Below are positions 17,748 through 26,453 of a DNA stretch of 62,183 nucleotides, one piece after another (the stretch's first letter is position 1; every line of letters starts with the position of its first letter). Position numbers and translations under genes: made by a program. Source of the stretch: a virus; the IMG/VR virus record IMGVR_UViG_3300021962_009965, positions 1 to 62,183 of that record. One strand, given 5' to 3'. The notes under the pieces are model-generated. The model searched no databases. It was not told where the DNA came from and saw only the letters and a program-made list of their open reading frames with translations.

Positions 17748-18147
17748 GTTCTAAAATATTTGTTGTGGAAAATCCATCAATTTTATCAAAAAATAATACC
17801 TGTTCAACCAAATGTGAACCAATAACTTTTTTATCTTTATAATCTGACCCAACGATCAAATATTTGGGTTTCCATTCTCTAATTTGATCTTCCAATTCTT
17901 CATCACTTCCAAAACCAACAACACTGTTGACATAAGTGATACTTTCCATCATAAACTTTCTATCAGTCCACAAATTTACTGGTCGTGAATCTCCCTTGAA
18001 TGATTTTACCCTTTCATCATAATCGATTCCGACACGAAGAGTACCAAATTTTGAAGCATATTTTATAAGCTCGATATGTCCTCTGTGTAAGACATCAAAG
18101 GTCCCGTTGACCCATACCCTTATTTGGGTTGACTGTCTCCCCTCCAT
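17722..18147 (-). CDS. Nucleotidyltransferase, HldE/RfaE domain II-like
   Basis: A 141-residue cytidylyltransferase-fold protein. NGTFDVLHRGHIELI (residues 14-28) carries the HxGH site that binds the nucleotide phosphates, and FSTTNIL near the end corresponds to the ISSTxI motif. In HldE this domain makes ADP-heptose; similar enzymes make CDP-glycerol or GDP-heptose, so the nucleotide is not certain. Overlaps the cupin gene upstream by 28 bases and the kinase downstream by 26. Confidence 0.78.
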   Translation of the reverse strand: MEGRQSTQIRVWVNGTFDVLHRGHIELIKYASKFGTLRVGIDYDERVKSFKGDSRPVNLWTDRKFMMESITYVNSVVGFGSDEELEDQIREWKPKYLIVGSDYKDKKVIGSHLVEQVLFFDKIDGFSTTNILEHDKNISNR

Positions 18148-18509
18148 ACTCGGTATGAATCTGAATCAAAATGTTGTGTTGATACCTCATAGATGGTTCC
18201 ATCCGTCAAAGCTTCTAATTGGTGTGGTTGTCCTGGTAGTTGTCTAACTGAATCACCTACAACTAAAGTTTCGGTGATTACCTCTGCGGTTTCAGTATCA
18301 ATCCATCTGTACAAGAATTCACCTTCTTGTACATACCAAGTCTCATCCTTGATCATGTGGTAGTGCATAGAAAACTTACATCCCTTTTTAAAGACAAGTA
18401 ATTTTCCACAGTATAGTTCGTTATTTTCAAAAATAACTTCATGTCCCCAACCTTTGGGTACATTACAACTCGAGCACTCGAGTGCATTATAGACAATTGG
18501 TTTTTCCAT
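18120..18509 (-). CDS. Cupin-fold sugar isomerase-like protein
   Basis: A 129-residue single-domain cupin. Motif 1 is seen as SMHYHMIKDETWYVQEG (two His, then Glu as metal ligands) and motif 2 as LPGQPHQLEAL (His). The size and pattern match the cupin domain of type II mannose-6-phosphate isomerases. It could interconvert a hexose or heptose phosphate feeding the nearby kinase/nucleotidyltransferase. Start is one base inside the stop of the epimerase gene. Confidence 0.7.
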   Translation of the reverse strand: MEKPIVYNALECSSCNVPKGWGHEVIFENNELYCGKLLVFKKGCKFSMHYHMIKDETWYVQEGEFLYRWIDTETAEVITETLVVGDSVRQLPGQPHQLEALTDGTIYEVSTQHFDSDSYRVWRGDSQPK

Positions 18510-19630
18510 TATATTAATACTTTTTCTGTTTTACCAAACTCACGTTTGTAAATTGTTTTTCCTTTATCAGGACTCTCATAGATATAGACTATTTCAGACT
18601 TGTCCTTTTCGATTTGTTCTTCTATCCATTTATATGTTTTTTCCATACCTTCCCTAAGAGTTAATTTTGATTCCCAACCCACTTTTTTATTATATAGTCT
18701 GTTATCGGAGTTTCTACCTCTAACCCCAAGTGGACAAGGGAATCCATATTTATTTAAGAATTCTTCACCTTCAATATTTTTGATCTTGATATCTTTTCCT
18801 GATAAATCAATTGCGATTTGCGCTAATTCATTGATACTTACCATCTCTTCGGATCCGATGTTCACAGGACCTGTGAAATCACTCTCCATGAGTCTTAGTA
18901 CCGCCTCAACACACTCATCTACATACAAGAATGAACGTGTCTGTTGTCCATCCCCCCAAACTTCTAATTGATATTCGGGTCTTGGTTGACCAGGTATTTT
19001 ATCCCAATCGTTTACCTCAGCGGCTTTTCTACACATAGCGGCGGGTGATTTCTCTTTTCCACCCTTCCATGTACCCTGGGGTCCAAAGATGTTGTGGAAT
19101 CGTGCAATTCTCACATCCAAACCGTAGTTTCTGTTGAATGCCAAGAATAATCTTTCAGAAAATAGTTTTTCCCACCCGTACTCTGAGTCGGGGTTTGCAG
19201 GATATGCTGATGATTCTTCGCAGTTTGGATTGTCAGGGTCAAGTTGGTTATGTTCAGGATACATGCACGCCGATGATGAGTAAAATACTTTACCAACATT
19301 TTTTTTCGTACATTCATGTACAACGTTCAGATTTATAAGTGCCGAGTTGTGCATCACATTTGCATCATTTTCACCAGTAAAAATATAACCAGCACCCCCC
19401 ATATCTGCGGCAAGTTGATAAACTTCATCAATGGTGTCGTCAATTACGGTAGAAACAACGTGTGGGTCACACAAATCTCCTACAATAAATTCATCACAGA
19501 TTTCATTGGATGAAAAATATTCATGTCTTTTTATGTCACAAATTCTGACCCAATTCCCTTCAGATTTCAACCTTTTAGCTAAGTGACCTCCGATGAAACC
19601 ACCACCACCCAAAACGACAATTTTTTTCAT
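18509..19630 (-). CDS. GDP-mannose 3,5-epimerase-like SDR enzyme
   Basis: A 373-residue extended SDR. The NAD site is LGGGGFIGGHL; YQLAADMGGAGYIFTG and the block GTWKGGKEKSPAAMCRK are highly specific for GDP-mannose 3',5'-epimerase. Catalytic residues are present: Cys122 in SSSACMYPE, Tyr151 and Lys155 (YxxxK), and a Lys in the WKGG region. GVRGRNSDN near the C-terminus is also typical. The enzyme turns GDP-D-mannose into GDP-L-galactose or GDP-L-gulose, best known from plants. About 40 residues at the C-terminus (EIVYIYESPDKGKT...) are an unusual extra tail. Confidence 0.85.
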   Translation of the reverse strand: MKKIVVLGGGGFIGGHLAKRLKSEGNWVRICDIKRHEYFSSNEICDEFIVGDLCDPHVVSTVIDDTIDEVYQLAADMGGAGYIFTGENDANVMHNSALINLNVVHECTKKNVGKVFYSSSACMYPEHNQLDPDNPNCEESSAYPANPDSEYGWEKLFSERLFLAFNRNYGLDVRIARFHNIFGPQGTWKGGKEKSPAAMCRKAAEVNDWDKIPGQPRPEYQLEVWGDGQQTRSFLYVDECVEAVLRLMESDFTGPVNIGSEEMVSINELAQIAIDLSGKDIKIKNIEGEEFLNKYGFPCPLGVRGRNSDNRLYNKKVGWESKLTLREGMEKTYKWIEEQIEKDKSEIVYIYESPDKGKTIYKREFGKTEKVLI

Positions 19631-19670
19631 TTTTATTTTAATAATAAAAAATGGTTTATTTTTTTGTAGT

Positions 19671-20675
19671 TTAGAAATCGATTAAGATTCCGTCTACTTT
19701 GGAATTTTTTGGATAAAATTTCAGATTACTACCAAAATCATTTAACATTTCTTTTGGAATAGGACCCTTAATGAAATCAAGGTCTTCTATTACATTGATC
19801 TTGTAACCATATTCCATCAATGATTTGATAATCTGATACTTACCTACGTGTAAATTTGTGGAATTTGGGTAACATAGTTTATTAACGATTATTGGAGTCA
19901 TTTTATCTGGAACCAATTCGATGACCTGATTTATAAATGAAATTTCCAATGATGTTTTTTCCTCGATATTTCTTTTTGCTGAATTCATGAATTTTGTCGT
20001 ACCATGTAAGTACGAACTCAAAACTTGGTTTCTCAGAATATCGTCGAAAAATTCAACTTCGGGTTTTATTGGTGAAAAAATCTGAAAAATTTTATAATCA
20101 TCTTTTTCTGAGTTCTCACTTAAAATACTACGGACCGTTTCTAAATGAATGTTTTGGGAAATTTTTATTTGAGATAATGTCAAATTGATCAGCTCGGCGG
20201 ATGTTGAAGTTGTTTGATAAGATTCTAAGTCCTTTGATATTACAGAGAACAAATCTGTGATTTGATGAAATACATCTGAATTTAGAGAACCACAAATAAT
20301 CTTGTTTTCAGGTATCATTGAATTATGAATAGGAAGATAAAGAACATCAATATTCATGGGATTCAATATTTCATTTATTTTTTTGGTATCTCCAGGATTT
20401 ACATCACAACAGATGCAAAATATTTTGTTGGAAACATCAATCTCATTTTCAAAAAAATATCCCCAAGCGTCAACCAGCTTGTCCAAATTGCTTGTGTCAA
20501 AAAAATTTTCACTAGTCAAATGACTTTTGTCGAAGAATAAAAATATTTCGTGAGACTCAACTAATTTTTCTTGAAAACTGTCAATAGTGACAGTAGTAAC
20601 ACTAACACTTTCAGAAGAAAATAGTTTCAAATGGTGAGGAACCGAATGTTCCGAAATCACTAATATTTTTTTCAT
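19671..20675 (-). CDS. Degenerate nucleotide-sugar dehydrogenase-like protein
   Basis: A 334-residue protein that aligns by eye with UDP-glucose/GDP-mannose dehydrogenases but lacks key sites. DVNPGDTKKI corresponds to the TVPPGTTxxI strand, PENKIICGS to PxRIVxG, STSAELINLTLSQIKIS to the AExxKxxxNxxxA dimer helix and NLHVGKYQIIKSLMEYGYK to the C-terminal nucleotide domain. The N-terminal GxGxxG dinucleotide motif is absent (MKKILVISEHSVPHH) and the GGxCxPKD catalytic Cys segment is not found. Either inactive, or a binding protein built from the same fold. Annotation is inference; a fully unknown protein is the alternative. Confidence 0.5.
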   Translation of the reverse strand: MKKILVISEHSVPHHLKLFSSESVSVTTVTIDSFQEKLVESHEIFLFFDKSHLTSENFFDTSNLDKLVDAWGYFFENEIDVSNKIFCICCDVNPGDTKKINEILNPMNIDVLYLPIHNSMIPENKIICGSLNSDVFHQITDLFSVISKDLESYQTTSTSAELINLTLSQIKISQNIHLETVRSILSENSEKDDYKIFQIFSPIKPEVEFFDDILRNQVLSSYLHGTTKFMNSAKRNIEEKTSLEISFINQVIELVPDKMTPIIVNKLCYPNSTNLHVGKYQIIKSLMEYGYKINVIEDLDFIKGPIPKEMLNDFGSNLKFYPKNSKVDGILIDF

Positions 20676-20678
20676 AAA

Positions 20679-21701
20679 TCAAATCAAATTTAAGATTCTA
20701 AATTTTTCTTCATTATTTTTCACCCAAGAATCTAAAATTTTCAGTCCACTGTGTACAGATGTTGAAGGTTCCCACCCGATAGTTTCTTTTAGTTTCGTTA
20801 TATCACTTACATAAATTTTTTGGTCACCAGGTCTCCACTCGTCATATGAATAATTAAGTGAAGATGAATTTTGACTTTCAAGATAATCAATCAACTCCAA
20901 CAACGATAGAGTGTTATTTGGACCCCCACCAACGTTATAAATTTCGCCAGCACATAAATCAATATTATCAATGATTTTTTCATATAGACCCACTAAATCA
21001 CCGACATACAAGATGTCTCTGACTTGTTTTCCGTCTCCAAAAATAAAAAATTTCTTACCAAAATTGGATGCTATAGTAAACCAAGCGACCCAACCTTGAT
21101 CTTCAATACCAAATTGATTTTCACCATAAATACACGATTGTCTCAACACCACAGTTTTCAATCCGTAAATCCTATGATAATCTCTAACATATTGATCGGC
21201 AGAACCCTTAGAACATCCGTATGGAGAATGGAAATCCAATGGAGTAGATTCTGTAATACCATCAACATTTTTGTAAGCATACTTTTTTTCCAATTCTGTG
21301 ATTTCAGTCTCATAGTTGCCGTACACTTTATTGGTGGACGAAAATAATAAAATAGAATCGGGAGTGTATTTCCTGATACATTCTAAAATATTGAAAGTTC
21401 CCAAAGCGTTTATTTCGAAATCCTCTCTTGGATCCTTCACTGAAAATGTAACCGCGACTTGTCCTGCTAAATGAATAATTACGTCTGGTCTGATTGATGT
21501 AAAAACTTTTTCCATGTCGAAAAAATTTCTAATATCTTTGACATGTAATTCTATATTTTTGTTGTTTTTTATCAACTCGTAATTTTGAAGATTACCCTTT
21601 CGGGATAAATTGTCGATAATATGTACTTTGTTATTTTCAGAGAATTTTATGGCGGAGTTTAAACCTATAAATCCTAAACCACCAGTTATCAAAATATTCA
21701 T
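20679..21701 (-). CDS. NAD-dependent epimerase, CDP-paratose 2-epimerase-like
   Basis: A 340-residue extended SDR. NAD site TGGLGFIG; active-site STNKVYG and YGCSKGSAD (Tyr and Lys). AGQVAVTFSVKDPREDFEIN and EDQGWVAWFTIA match CDP-paratose 2-epimerase (RfbE) more than other members. That enzyme makes CDP-tyvelose, a 3,6-dideoxyhexose donor; other nucleotide-sugar epimerases of the clade remain possible. It overlaps the following (upstream) gene by 4 bases. Length matches the family. Confidence 0.75.
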   Translation of the reverse strand: MNILITGGLGFIGLNSAIKFSENNKVHIIDNLSRKGNLQNYELIKNNKNIELHVKDIRNFFDMEKVFTSIRPDVIIHLAGQVAVTFSVKDPREDFEINALGTFNILECIRKYTPDSILLFSSTNKVYGNYETEITELEKKYAYKNVDGITESTPLDFHSPYGCSKGSADQYVRDYHRIYGLKTVVLRQSCIYGENQFGIEDQGWVAWFTIASNFGKKFFIFGDGKQVRDILYVGDLVGLYEKIIDNIDLCAGEIYNVGGGPNNTLSLLELIDYLESQNSSSLNYSYDEWRPGDQKIYVSDITKLKETIGWEPSTSVHSGLKILDSWVKNNEEKFRILNLI

Positions 21702-22768
21702 TTTTTTACTTTTTTATTAATAAGTTCATCCCATTTTTGGTATATAAGACCTTTTCGTTTTGCGTTAAATTCAGCCATTTGACTACTAATTTTTTCCGTG
21801 TCTACAGTGTCTACCAAACTATCTAAATGTTCGAATGAATCGAACTGAATAATGTACGGCATCCATTCTTCATCATAAAAATCCGAAAACTGAATCCAGT
21901 GGTAAACGGAGTCCAAGTTGTTATAATCATTTGGATCGAATTCTCCTTGAAACTTTATACGCGATCCTGATGGTTTATTATAGTCTTTATTCCACGCATA
22001 TTCTTTCAGAACATTGTAACCTTTTTTGTATAAATCAAACAAAAAGTCCTTACTAGGAACAAACAACGGAATGTTCGAAGTATATTGTTCAAATATTGAC
22101 ATGTATGACACCTGATACGGTATGTGAATAATCCCTTTGTACTTCAATAAATCAACGTGTTTATGAGTGCTGAATACAGAGTTTTTACTTTTTATTTTCG
22201 GATTTTTAATTTCTGATAAATTACCTTTGTAGTAATATAAAAATTCATCATGTTGTGGTTGATAATATTCACCGTAATAATCACAAATACTTGGAATAAA
22301 CTCAACTGGTCTACCTATAAAACCCTCCATGTATAATTTATCATACATGTTGTTGGCAACCAAAATTATTTGGTCTTTATCTACACCCTCTCTCAAAAAA
22401 TCATTAAACTCCTCCCAATACGTACTATTGAATGAGTATGGCCATTCATACCTTATCGGGTTGTTGATGATAATTGGTTTGTTGAAGTGCTTGTACAATA
22501 AACTAAATGGTGGGGGATATGTTACAATAAATGCATCGTAGTCATCCATATCATTTTTATATGTTTCAAAAAACGTATCGCTATATTGTTTTGGTGATAA
22601 TGATCTCCATCTACCATTGTCTAACATAGGAACACTATCTTTGGGTCTGTCAAAAACCCATGTGTGATCAGATAAGGATTTATCAACGACTTCATGACCC
22701 AAATCTGTAAAAATTTTTCTCATATCCGCTATTATGGATATGTGTAGGTCTATATTAAAAAATTTCAT
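21698..22768 (-). CDS. Putative GT-B-like glycosyltransferase
   Basis: A 356-residue protein with a pattern suggesting two Rossmann-like halves: N-terminal MKFFNIDLHISIIADM, DAFIVTYPPPFSLLY, then the segments QIILVANNMYDKLYMEG and a C-terminal half with strand/helix repeats. No clear donor-site motif is seen. Its place among glycosyltransferase genes (4-base overlaps on both sides) supports a transferase role, but family identity is not certain. Confidence 0.5.
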   Translation of the reverse strand: MKFFNIDLHISIIADMRKIFTDLGHEVVDKSLSDHTWVFDRPKDSVPMLDNGRWRSLSPKQYSDTFFETYKNDMDDYDAFIVTYPPPFSLLYKHFNKPIIINNPIRYEWPYSFNSTYWEEFNDFLREGVDKDQIILVANNMYDKLYMEGFIGRPVEFIPSICDYYGEYYQPQHDEFLYYYKGNLSEIKNPKIKSKNSVFSTHKHVDLLKYKGIIHIPYQVSYMSIFEQYTSNIPLFVPSKDFLFDLYKKGYNVLKEYAWNKDYNKPSGSRIKFQGEFDPNDYNNLDSVYHWIQFSDFYDEEWMPYIIQFDSFEHLDSLVDTVDTEKISSQMAEFNAKRKGLIYQKWDELINKKVKK

Positions 22769-23391
22769 AGTTCACGCAGTTGATAAAGTTTATTCATTTC
22801 ATTATAAGACTTTATATAATGGAATGAAATGTAATTTTTTATTTGTTCATCGGGGATGTTATAATATTTTGGAGGTCGAGATTTGAAAAGGTCGAAATTT
22901 TCTATTTCTATATTATTGTCTCGTAACGTCAAACCCATTGTAACATCTGCAAAAGTTGTGTTATAATTTTTTATATTAGACTTTAATATTTTCATAATTT
23001 CGTTACTGACAAGATATCCCGCCCCACCTGAAAGATAATGTAGATTTTTGTCTTGAGGCCATGTGTTAATTTTTTGACCATAAACTTTTTTTGGATCAAA
23101 AAGTTCCAAAGATTCAAAAAATTTATTTGTATTTATGAAAGTGTCATTATCACAAAAAAAATACCATTGGAAATTGGAATATTTGTCAGGTAAATTTTTT
23201 ATTACTTCATAAAATTTGACTTCGTTAGATGCGTAATCATCTCTGTCTGTAACTTTGAGAATATTATTTTCGTGGCTTTCTCGGTCTGAATAAAACAAGT
23301 GATCACAATCGTTACCCCAAGTTTCAGTAACGTTTTTATACCTATCTTGTTGTTTATGGGTATGTAAAATAAGAAATAATATATCTTTCAT
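22765..23391 (-). CDS. Fringe/GT31-like glycosyltransferase
   Basis: About 208 residues from ATG 23391; an upstream in-frame start at 23442 would overlap the previous gene by 47 bases, so the internal ATG, 4 bases after that gene's stop, is preferred. WYFFCDNDTFINTNK (DND at 81-83) is the DxD metal site and HYLSGGAGYLVSNE is the signature of Fringe and core-1 galactosyltransferases. In animals these enzymes extend O-linked sugars on Ser/Thr. Lacks the N-terminal membrane anchor of the animal enzymes. Substrate here unknown. Confidence 0.7.
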   Translation of the reverse strand: MKDILFLILHTHKQQDRYKNVTETWGNDCDHLFYSDRESHENNILKVTDRDDYASNEVKFYEVIKNLPDKYSNFQWYFFCDNDTFINTNKFFESLELFDPKKVYGQKINTWPQDKNLHYLSGGAGYLVSNEIMKILKSNIKNYNTTFADVTMGLTLRDNNIEIENFDLFKSRPPKYYNIPDEQIKNYISFHYIKSYNEMNKLYQLREL

Positions 23392-23395
23392 AATG

Positions 23396-24058
23396 TTATT
23401 TGTATAAAAAAACTTTCCAATCTTCTGTGGTTGGGTTGTCATCAGGATTCATTCGTTCTCCAACAAATCTATAGTTTTCCCGTGGCAACGGAAACGGATT
23501 ACCTCCGAAAAATTCATCATGAGTAAAAGAATCGTCATAAAAACTCGAATAAATTTGTTTCAAAAATGTTTGATCACTACCATAATTTAAGTTTTTATTT
23601 TTTGTAAAATTTTCGATTGATTTTGTCATGGGAATTGTACCACCTTTGATACCCCACATACCACCCAAGATTCCTAAAGTGTTGTTTCCGTAAGGTATTC
23701 GATGTGCGGGGTGGTCTCTCATTATATGGACAGATTTTTTACTCTTGATCCACTCGTCTACAGCCAATTTTTCTCTCATAGACAAACGTGAATCACAATC
23801 TCTGAAAATTGCGTATTCACAATCCGGTAAATCGGCAGCAAAAAACCTCCAAAACATCCCGTATAAACCTGACGTAATTTCGATACATAGTGCTCCATTT
23901 GTTACCAATTCTTCGATTGTTTTTTTGGGTACTGTATGATCATAGTATACGACCATCTGCCAATCTTTATAAATTTCTTTCGTTTGTGATAAATTTTTCA
24001 CAGCACCAACTAAATAAATTTCTTTGTCACCCCAAAGGCTGTAACTAATATATTTCAT
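23396..24058 (-). CDS. GT-A-type glycosyltransferase-like protein
   Basis: A 220-residue protein. IFRDCDSRLS (DxD at 87-89) is the likely metal/nucleotide-sugar site, preceded by a helix containing YGMFWRFFAADLP as in several small capsule-type transferases that read the acceptor position before the DxD. GGMWGIKGG and GSDQTFL resemble the later acceptor and DQ motifs of these enzymes. Part of the sugar operon, two bases after the next gene. Confidence 0.65.
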   Translation of the reverse strand: MKYISYSLWGDKEIYLVGAVKNLSQTKEIYKDWQMVVYYDHTVPKKTIEELVTNGALCIEITSGLYGMFWRFFAADLPDCEYAIFRDCDSRLSMREKLAVDEWIKSKKSVHIMRDHPAHRIPYGNNTLGILGGMWGIKGGTIPMTKSIENFTKNKNLNYGSDQTFLKQIYSSFYDDSFTHDEFFGGNPFPLPRENYRFVGERMNPDDNPTTEDWKVFLYK

Positions 24059-24059
24059 A

Positions 24060-25478
24060 TTAATTGCTCATTAGTTTTTTTATTGAATCATCCATGTTTA
24101 CGGAATGGCCCTGTGTTTTATGTGAATCAAGTTGTAAGTGTTGTAAGATACCTTGAGTAATTAATTGTTTCTTTTTTCTCATATGAGAAAAAAATGTAAT
24201 AGATCGTTCATGTGCGTGTCCACAGGTTTTAGTATCTTTCAGATGGGGTATTAGTGGTTCAAACCAATTCATATATTCTTCAAAAATGTCGACTCTAAAG
24301 GTCGTATTTGAAGTAGAAGACCAAATAGCTTTTGGATTATTCTGAACTAATTTCAAAAAATATTGATTCAAATCATGTCGATACACTTCTTTAATTGCTG
24401 GTAATATATACTCAACCCACTCTTTATTCGCAATAAATTGATAATGTGCAATCGGAAATGGAACATATCCGATCATTTCAATATTTTGCTCATAAAATTT
24501 ACAGTGATGTTGATCAATGTACGGATCAAGAATTACATCATATTCAAACAAATTTACATATTTCGTGCTTATTAGTTTGTTTTTCCACAAGGCATACCAA
24601 CCGGTGAACGACGTAAATAAAGGGTATTCTTCCAAGTTGTGTTCTAAATTTCTTGCAATAATAACGTTGTTGAGTTCTGATAATTTGTCAACCTCCCTAT
24701 TTCCTAAAAATACGTAAGTGTGTTTATATAAATTTTTAAACTTATTTGTTTCCTCAAACTCGAGTATCAAATTTTGATCGTGACAAAAAATAAATGTCTC
24801 ATTCTGATCTTTTGGTAATATATCGATAGGTAAATGATTTTGATATTTTCCTTGAAAAGTTTGTCTATTATTTTCCCATTGTTCATTTGTTTGTCCTATG
24901 GAAAGGTGGGTTACTCTTACCATTGTTGTCACTCCGACCTTTACACCATCTAAATAATTTTTTATGGTAAATCCTAAGTCGTAAAAATGAAACCCTTGAA
25001 TAGTTTCATCAAAATTATGTTTAATTTTATTTTTATCCAATGCGATAAAAAGTCCATCAGTAATTATTACCTCTTCAAACTTTTGTCCCAAATCAGACGA
25101 ATAAGTACTTGTCCATTTTTTTCCTTCGTGTTTATGATTAACAATTCCATACATTGTAGATGGAACAGTCCACCATTTTGCGCTTTCAGGAAGAAATTTA
25201 CTTCCGGCCAAACCAACTATTCCATACTCAGGATTTTTCTGAAATCCTTTCAATAGTTTATCACCCCAATTTTTGGTGTCAAACTCTAAGTCATCATGAA
25301 GTAAAACAACAATATCATTTGATGATTCAGTCAAGATTTCATTGTAAACCTGTGAAAGTGATTTTTCACCATTGTTTACCTTCTCAATAATTTCTACCTC
25401 CTTGAACATACATGTTTTTTGTATGTAATCGATATAATCTTGATTGTGTTGTCTTGTTGAAAATCCTATTGTAATCAT
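24060..25478 (-). CDS. Glycosyltransferase with StrF-like N-terminal domain
   Basis: A 472-residue two-part protein. Residues 1-210 resemble the StrF-type transferase domain: MITIGFSTRQHNQDY, then LLHDDLEF with DD at 62-63, GIVGLAGSKFL and WWTVPS. Residues 230-472 form a second domain without clear motif (HTYVFLGNREVD, NLFEYDVILDP, TFRVDIFEEYMNWFEP), possibly a second transferase with its own acidic site. One base overlap with the next gene. Confidence 0.68.
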   Translation of the reverse strand: MITIGFSTRQHNQDYIDYIQKTCMFKEVEIIEKVNNGEKSLSQVYNEILTESSNDIVVLLHDDLEFDTKNWGDKLLKGFQKNPEYGIVGLAGSKFLPESAKWWTVPSTMYGIVNHKHEGKKWTSTYSSDLGQKFEEVIITDGLFIALDKNKIKHNFDETIQGFHFYDLGFTIKNYLDGVKVGVTTMVRVTHLSIGQTNEQWENNRQTFQGKYQNHLPIDILPKDQNETFIFCHDQNLILEFEETNKFKNLYKHTYVFLGNREVDKLSELNNVIIARNLEHNLEEYPLFTSFTGWYALWKNKLISTKYVNLFEYDVILDPYIDQHHCKFYEQNIEMIGYVPFPIAHYQFIANKEWVEYILPAIKEVYRHDLNQYFLKLVQNNPKAIWSSTSNTTFRVDIFEEYMNWFEPLIPHLKDTKTCGHAHERSITFFSHMRKKKQLITQGILQHLQLDSHKTQGHSVNMDDSIKKLMSN

Positions 25479-25915
25479 TATTCAAATACCTCTATGTTTA
25501 ATTTTTTCTTAGTCATCTTGTTCCATTTACCCTCATATCTAGTGGCTCTCACAATGTGATTATCTATCCAATGATAGTTTCCACCACGAGGTTTATTCAT
25601 TAGTAAGTTATGATAAAAGTATCCATGTTTTTGTAACCATTCTTCAGTCACCTTATGATGATCTTCAGTTCTTGAAGTGAAAAATGTGATTATGTGACCC
25701 TCACTATACCAATCATTTATGGTATCAACCGAGCCGGTATAGGGTAGACAAGTTTCCATTCTCCAGGGTTCTTCATTCGGTACATCCTCAGTTATTGTAC
25801 CATCAATGTCAATAAGATAGTTTTTTTTACCATCAGGTAAAACGGGACTTATAGCATTCCCATTAGTATTAGATTCCTGTAGACCCAAATCCATGTTCTC
25901 CACGTTCTTTTTCAT
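25478..25915 (-). CDS. HAD-superfamily phosphatase-like protein
   Basis: A 145-residue HAD protein with motif I LIDIDGTITED (Asp36, Asp38), motif II in FFTSRTEDH, a Lys in LMNKPRGG and an Asp-containing WIDNHIVRA as motif IV. Similar small HAD proteins sit in capsule and sugar loci, where they may dephosphorylate a sugar phosphate. The start overlaps the dUTPase gene by 47 bases in another frame; an inner ATG at 25894 would still overlap. Confidence 0.72.
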   Translation of the reverse strand: MKKNVENMDLGLQESNTNGNAISPVLPDGKKNYLIDIDGTITEDVPNEEPWRMETCLPYTGSVDTINDWYSEGHIITFFTSRTEDHHKVTEEWLQKHGYFYHNLLMNKPRGGNYHWIDNHIVRATRYEGKWNKMTKKKLNIEVFE

Positions 25916-26453
25916 TTATTTCTTCTACGGAAATTAGATTTACCCACTTACCACAGACAACTGGACATAATACTGCTTGTGCAATCTTTTGACCTGTTTT
26001 GATTTCGATTGTTGAGGGATTTGTATTAAAAACAATTACTTTGATTTCACCATCATAACCTTGATCGATAGTTCCAGGACTATTTAATACCATCAAACCG
26101 TGATTCATTGCTAACCCACTTTTACTCCTTATTTGGATTTCATATCCTTCGGGAATATCCAACTTAATTCCAGTCGGAACCAAGAATCTTCCAAATCCAC
26201 TTATTTTCACATCTTGAGTTGAATGAAGATCAAATCCAGAATCTGATGAATAGTTATAAACGGGATCAATAGCGTCGACCGATATTTTTTTATATCGTAA
26301 AGGAATTTGGTGGTCGCCAGACATAATAGCCTCGTCAAGTTCCTTAATTGGAAGTCCATCAAGTTCTATCTCAAACACCTCATCCAAAAGATCATCACCT
26401 AATTCGTGCATGAGTTTTTCTAACTCTTTGGCTAATTCTTCATTTGTTGACAT
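25869..26453 (-). CDS. dut: dUTPase (dUTP diphosphatase)
   Basis: A 194-residue trimeric-type dUTPase that hydrolyses dUTP to dUMP and keeps uracil out of phage DNA. All five motifs are present: DSGFDL, RSKSGLA, TIDQGYDGEIKV (Asp/Tyr of motif III), GQKIAQAVL and RGEHGFGSTG. An N-terminal acidic helical extension of about 50 residues is extra to the usual core of 140-150. Starts one base inside the exonuclease stop. Confidence 0.93.
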   Translation of the reverse strand: MSTNEELAKELEKLMHELGDDLLDEVFEIELDGLPIKELDEAIMSGDHQIPLRYKKISVDAIDPVYNYSSDSGFDLHSTQDVKISGFGRFLVPTGIKLDIPEGYEIQIRSKSGLAMNHGLMVLNSPGTIDQGYDGEIKVIVFNTNPSTIEIKTGQKIAQAVLCPVVCGKWVNLISVEEINEKERGEHGFGSTGI

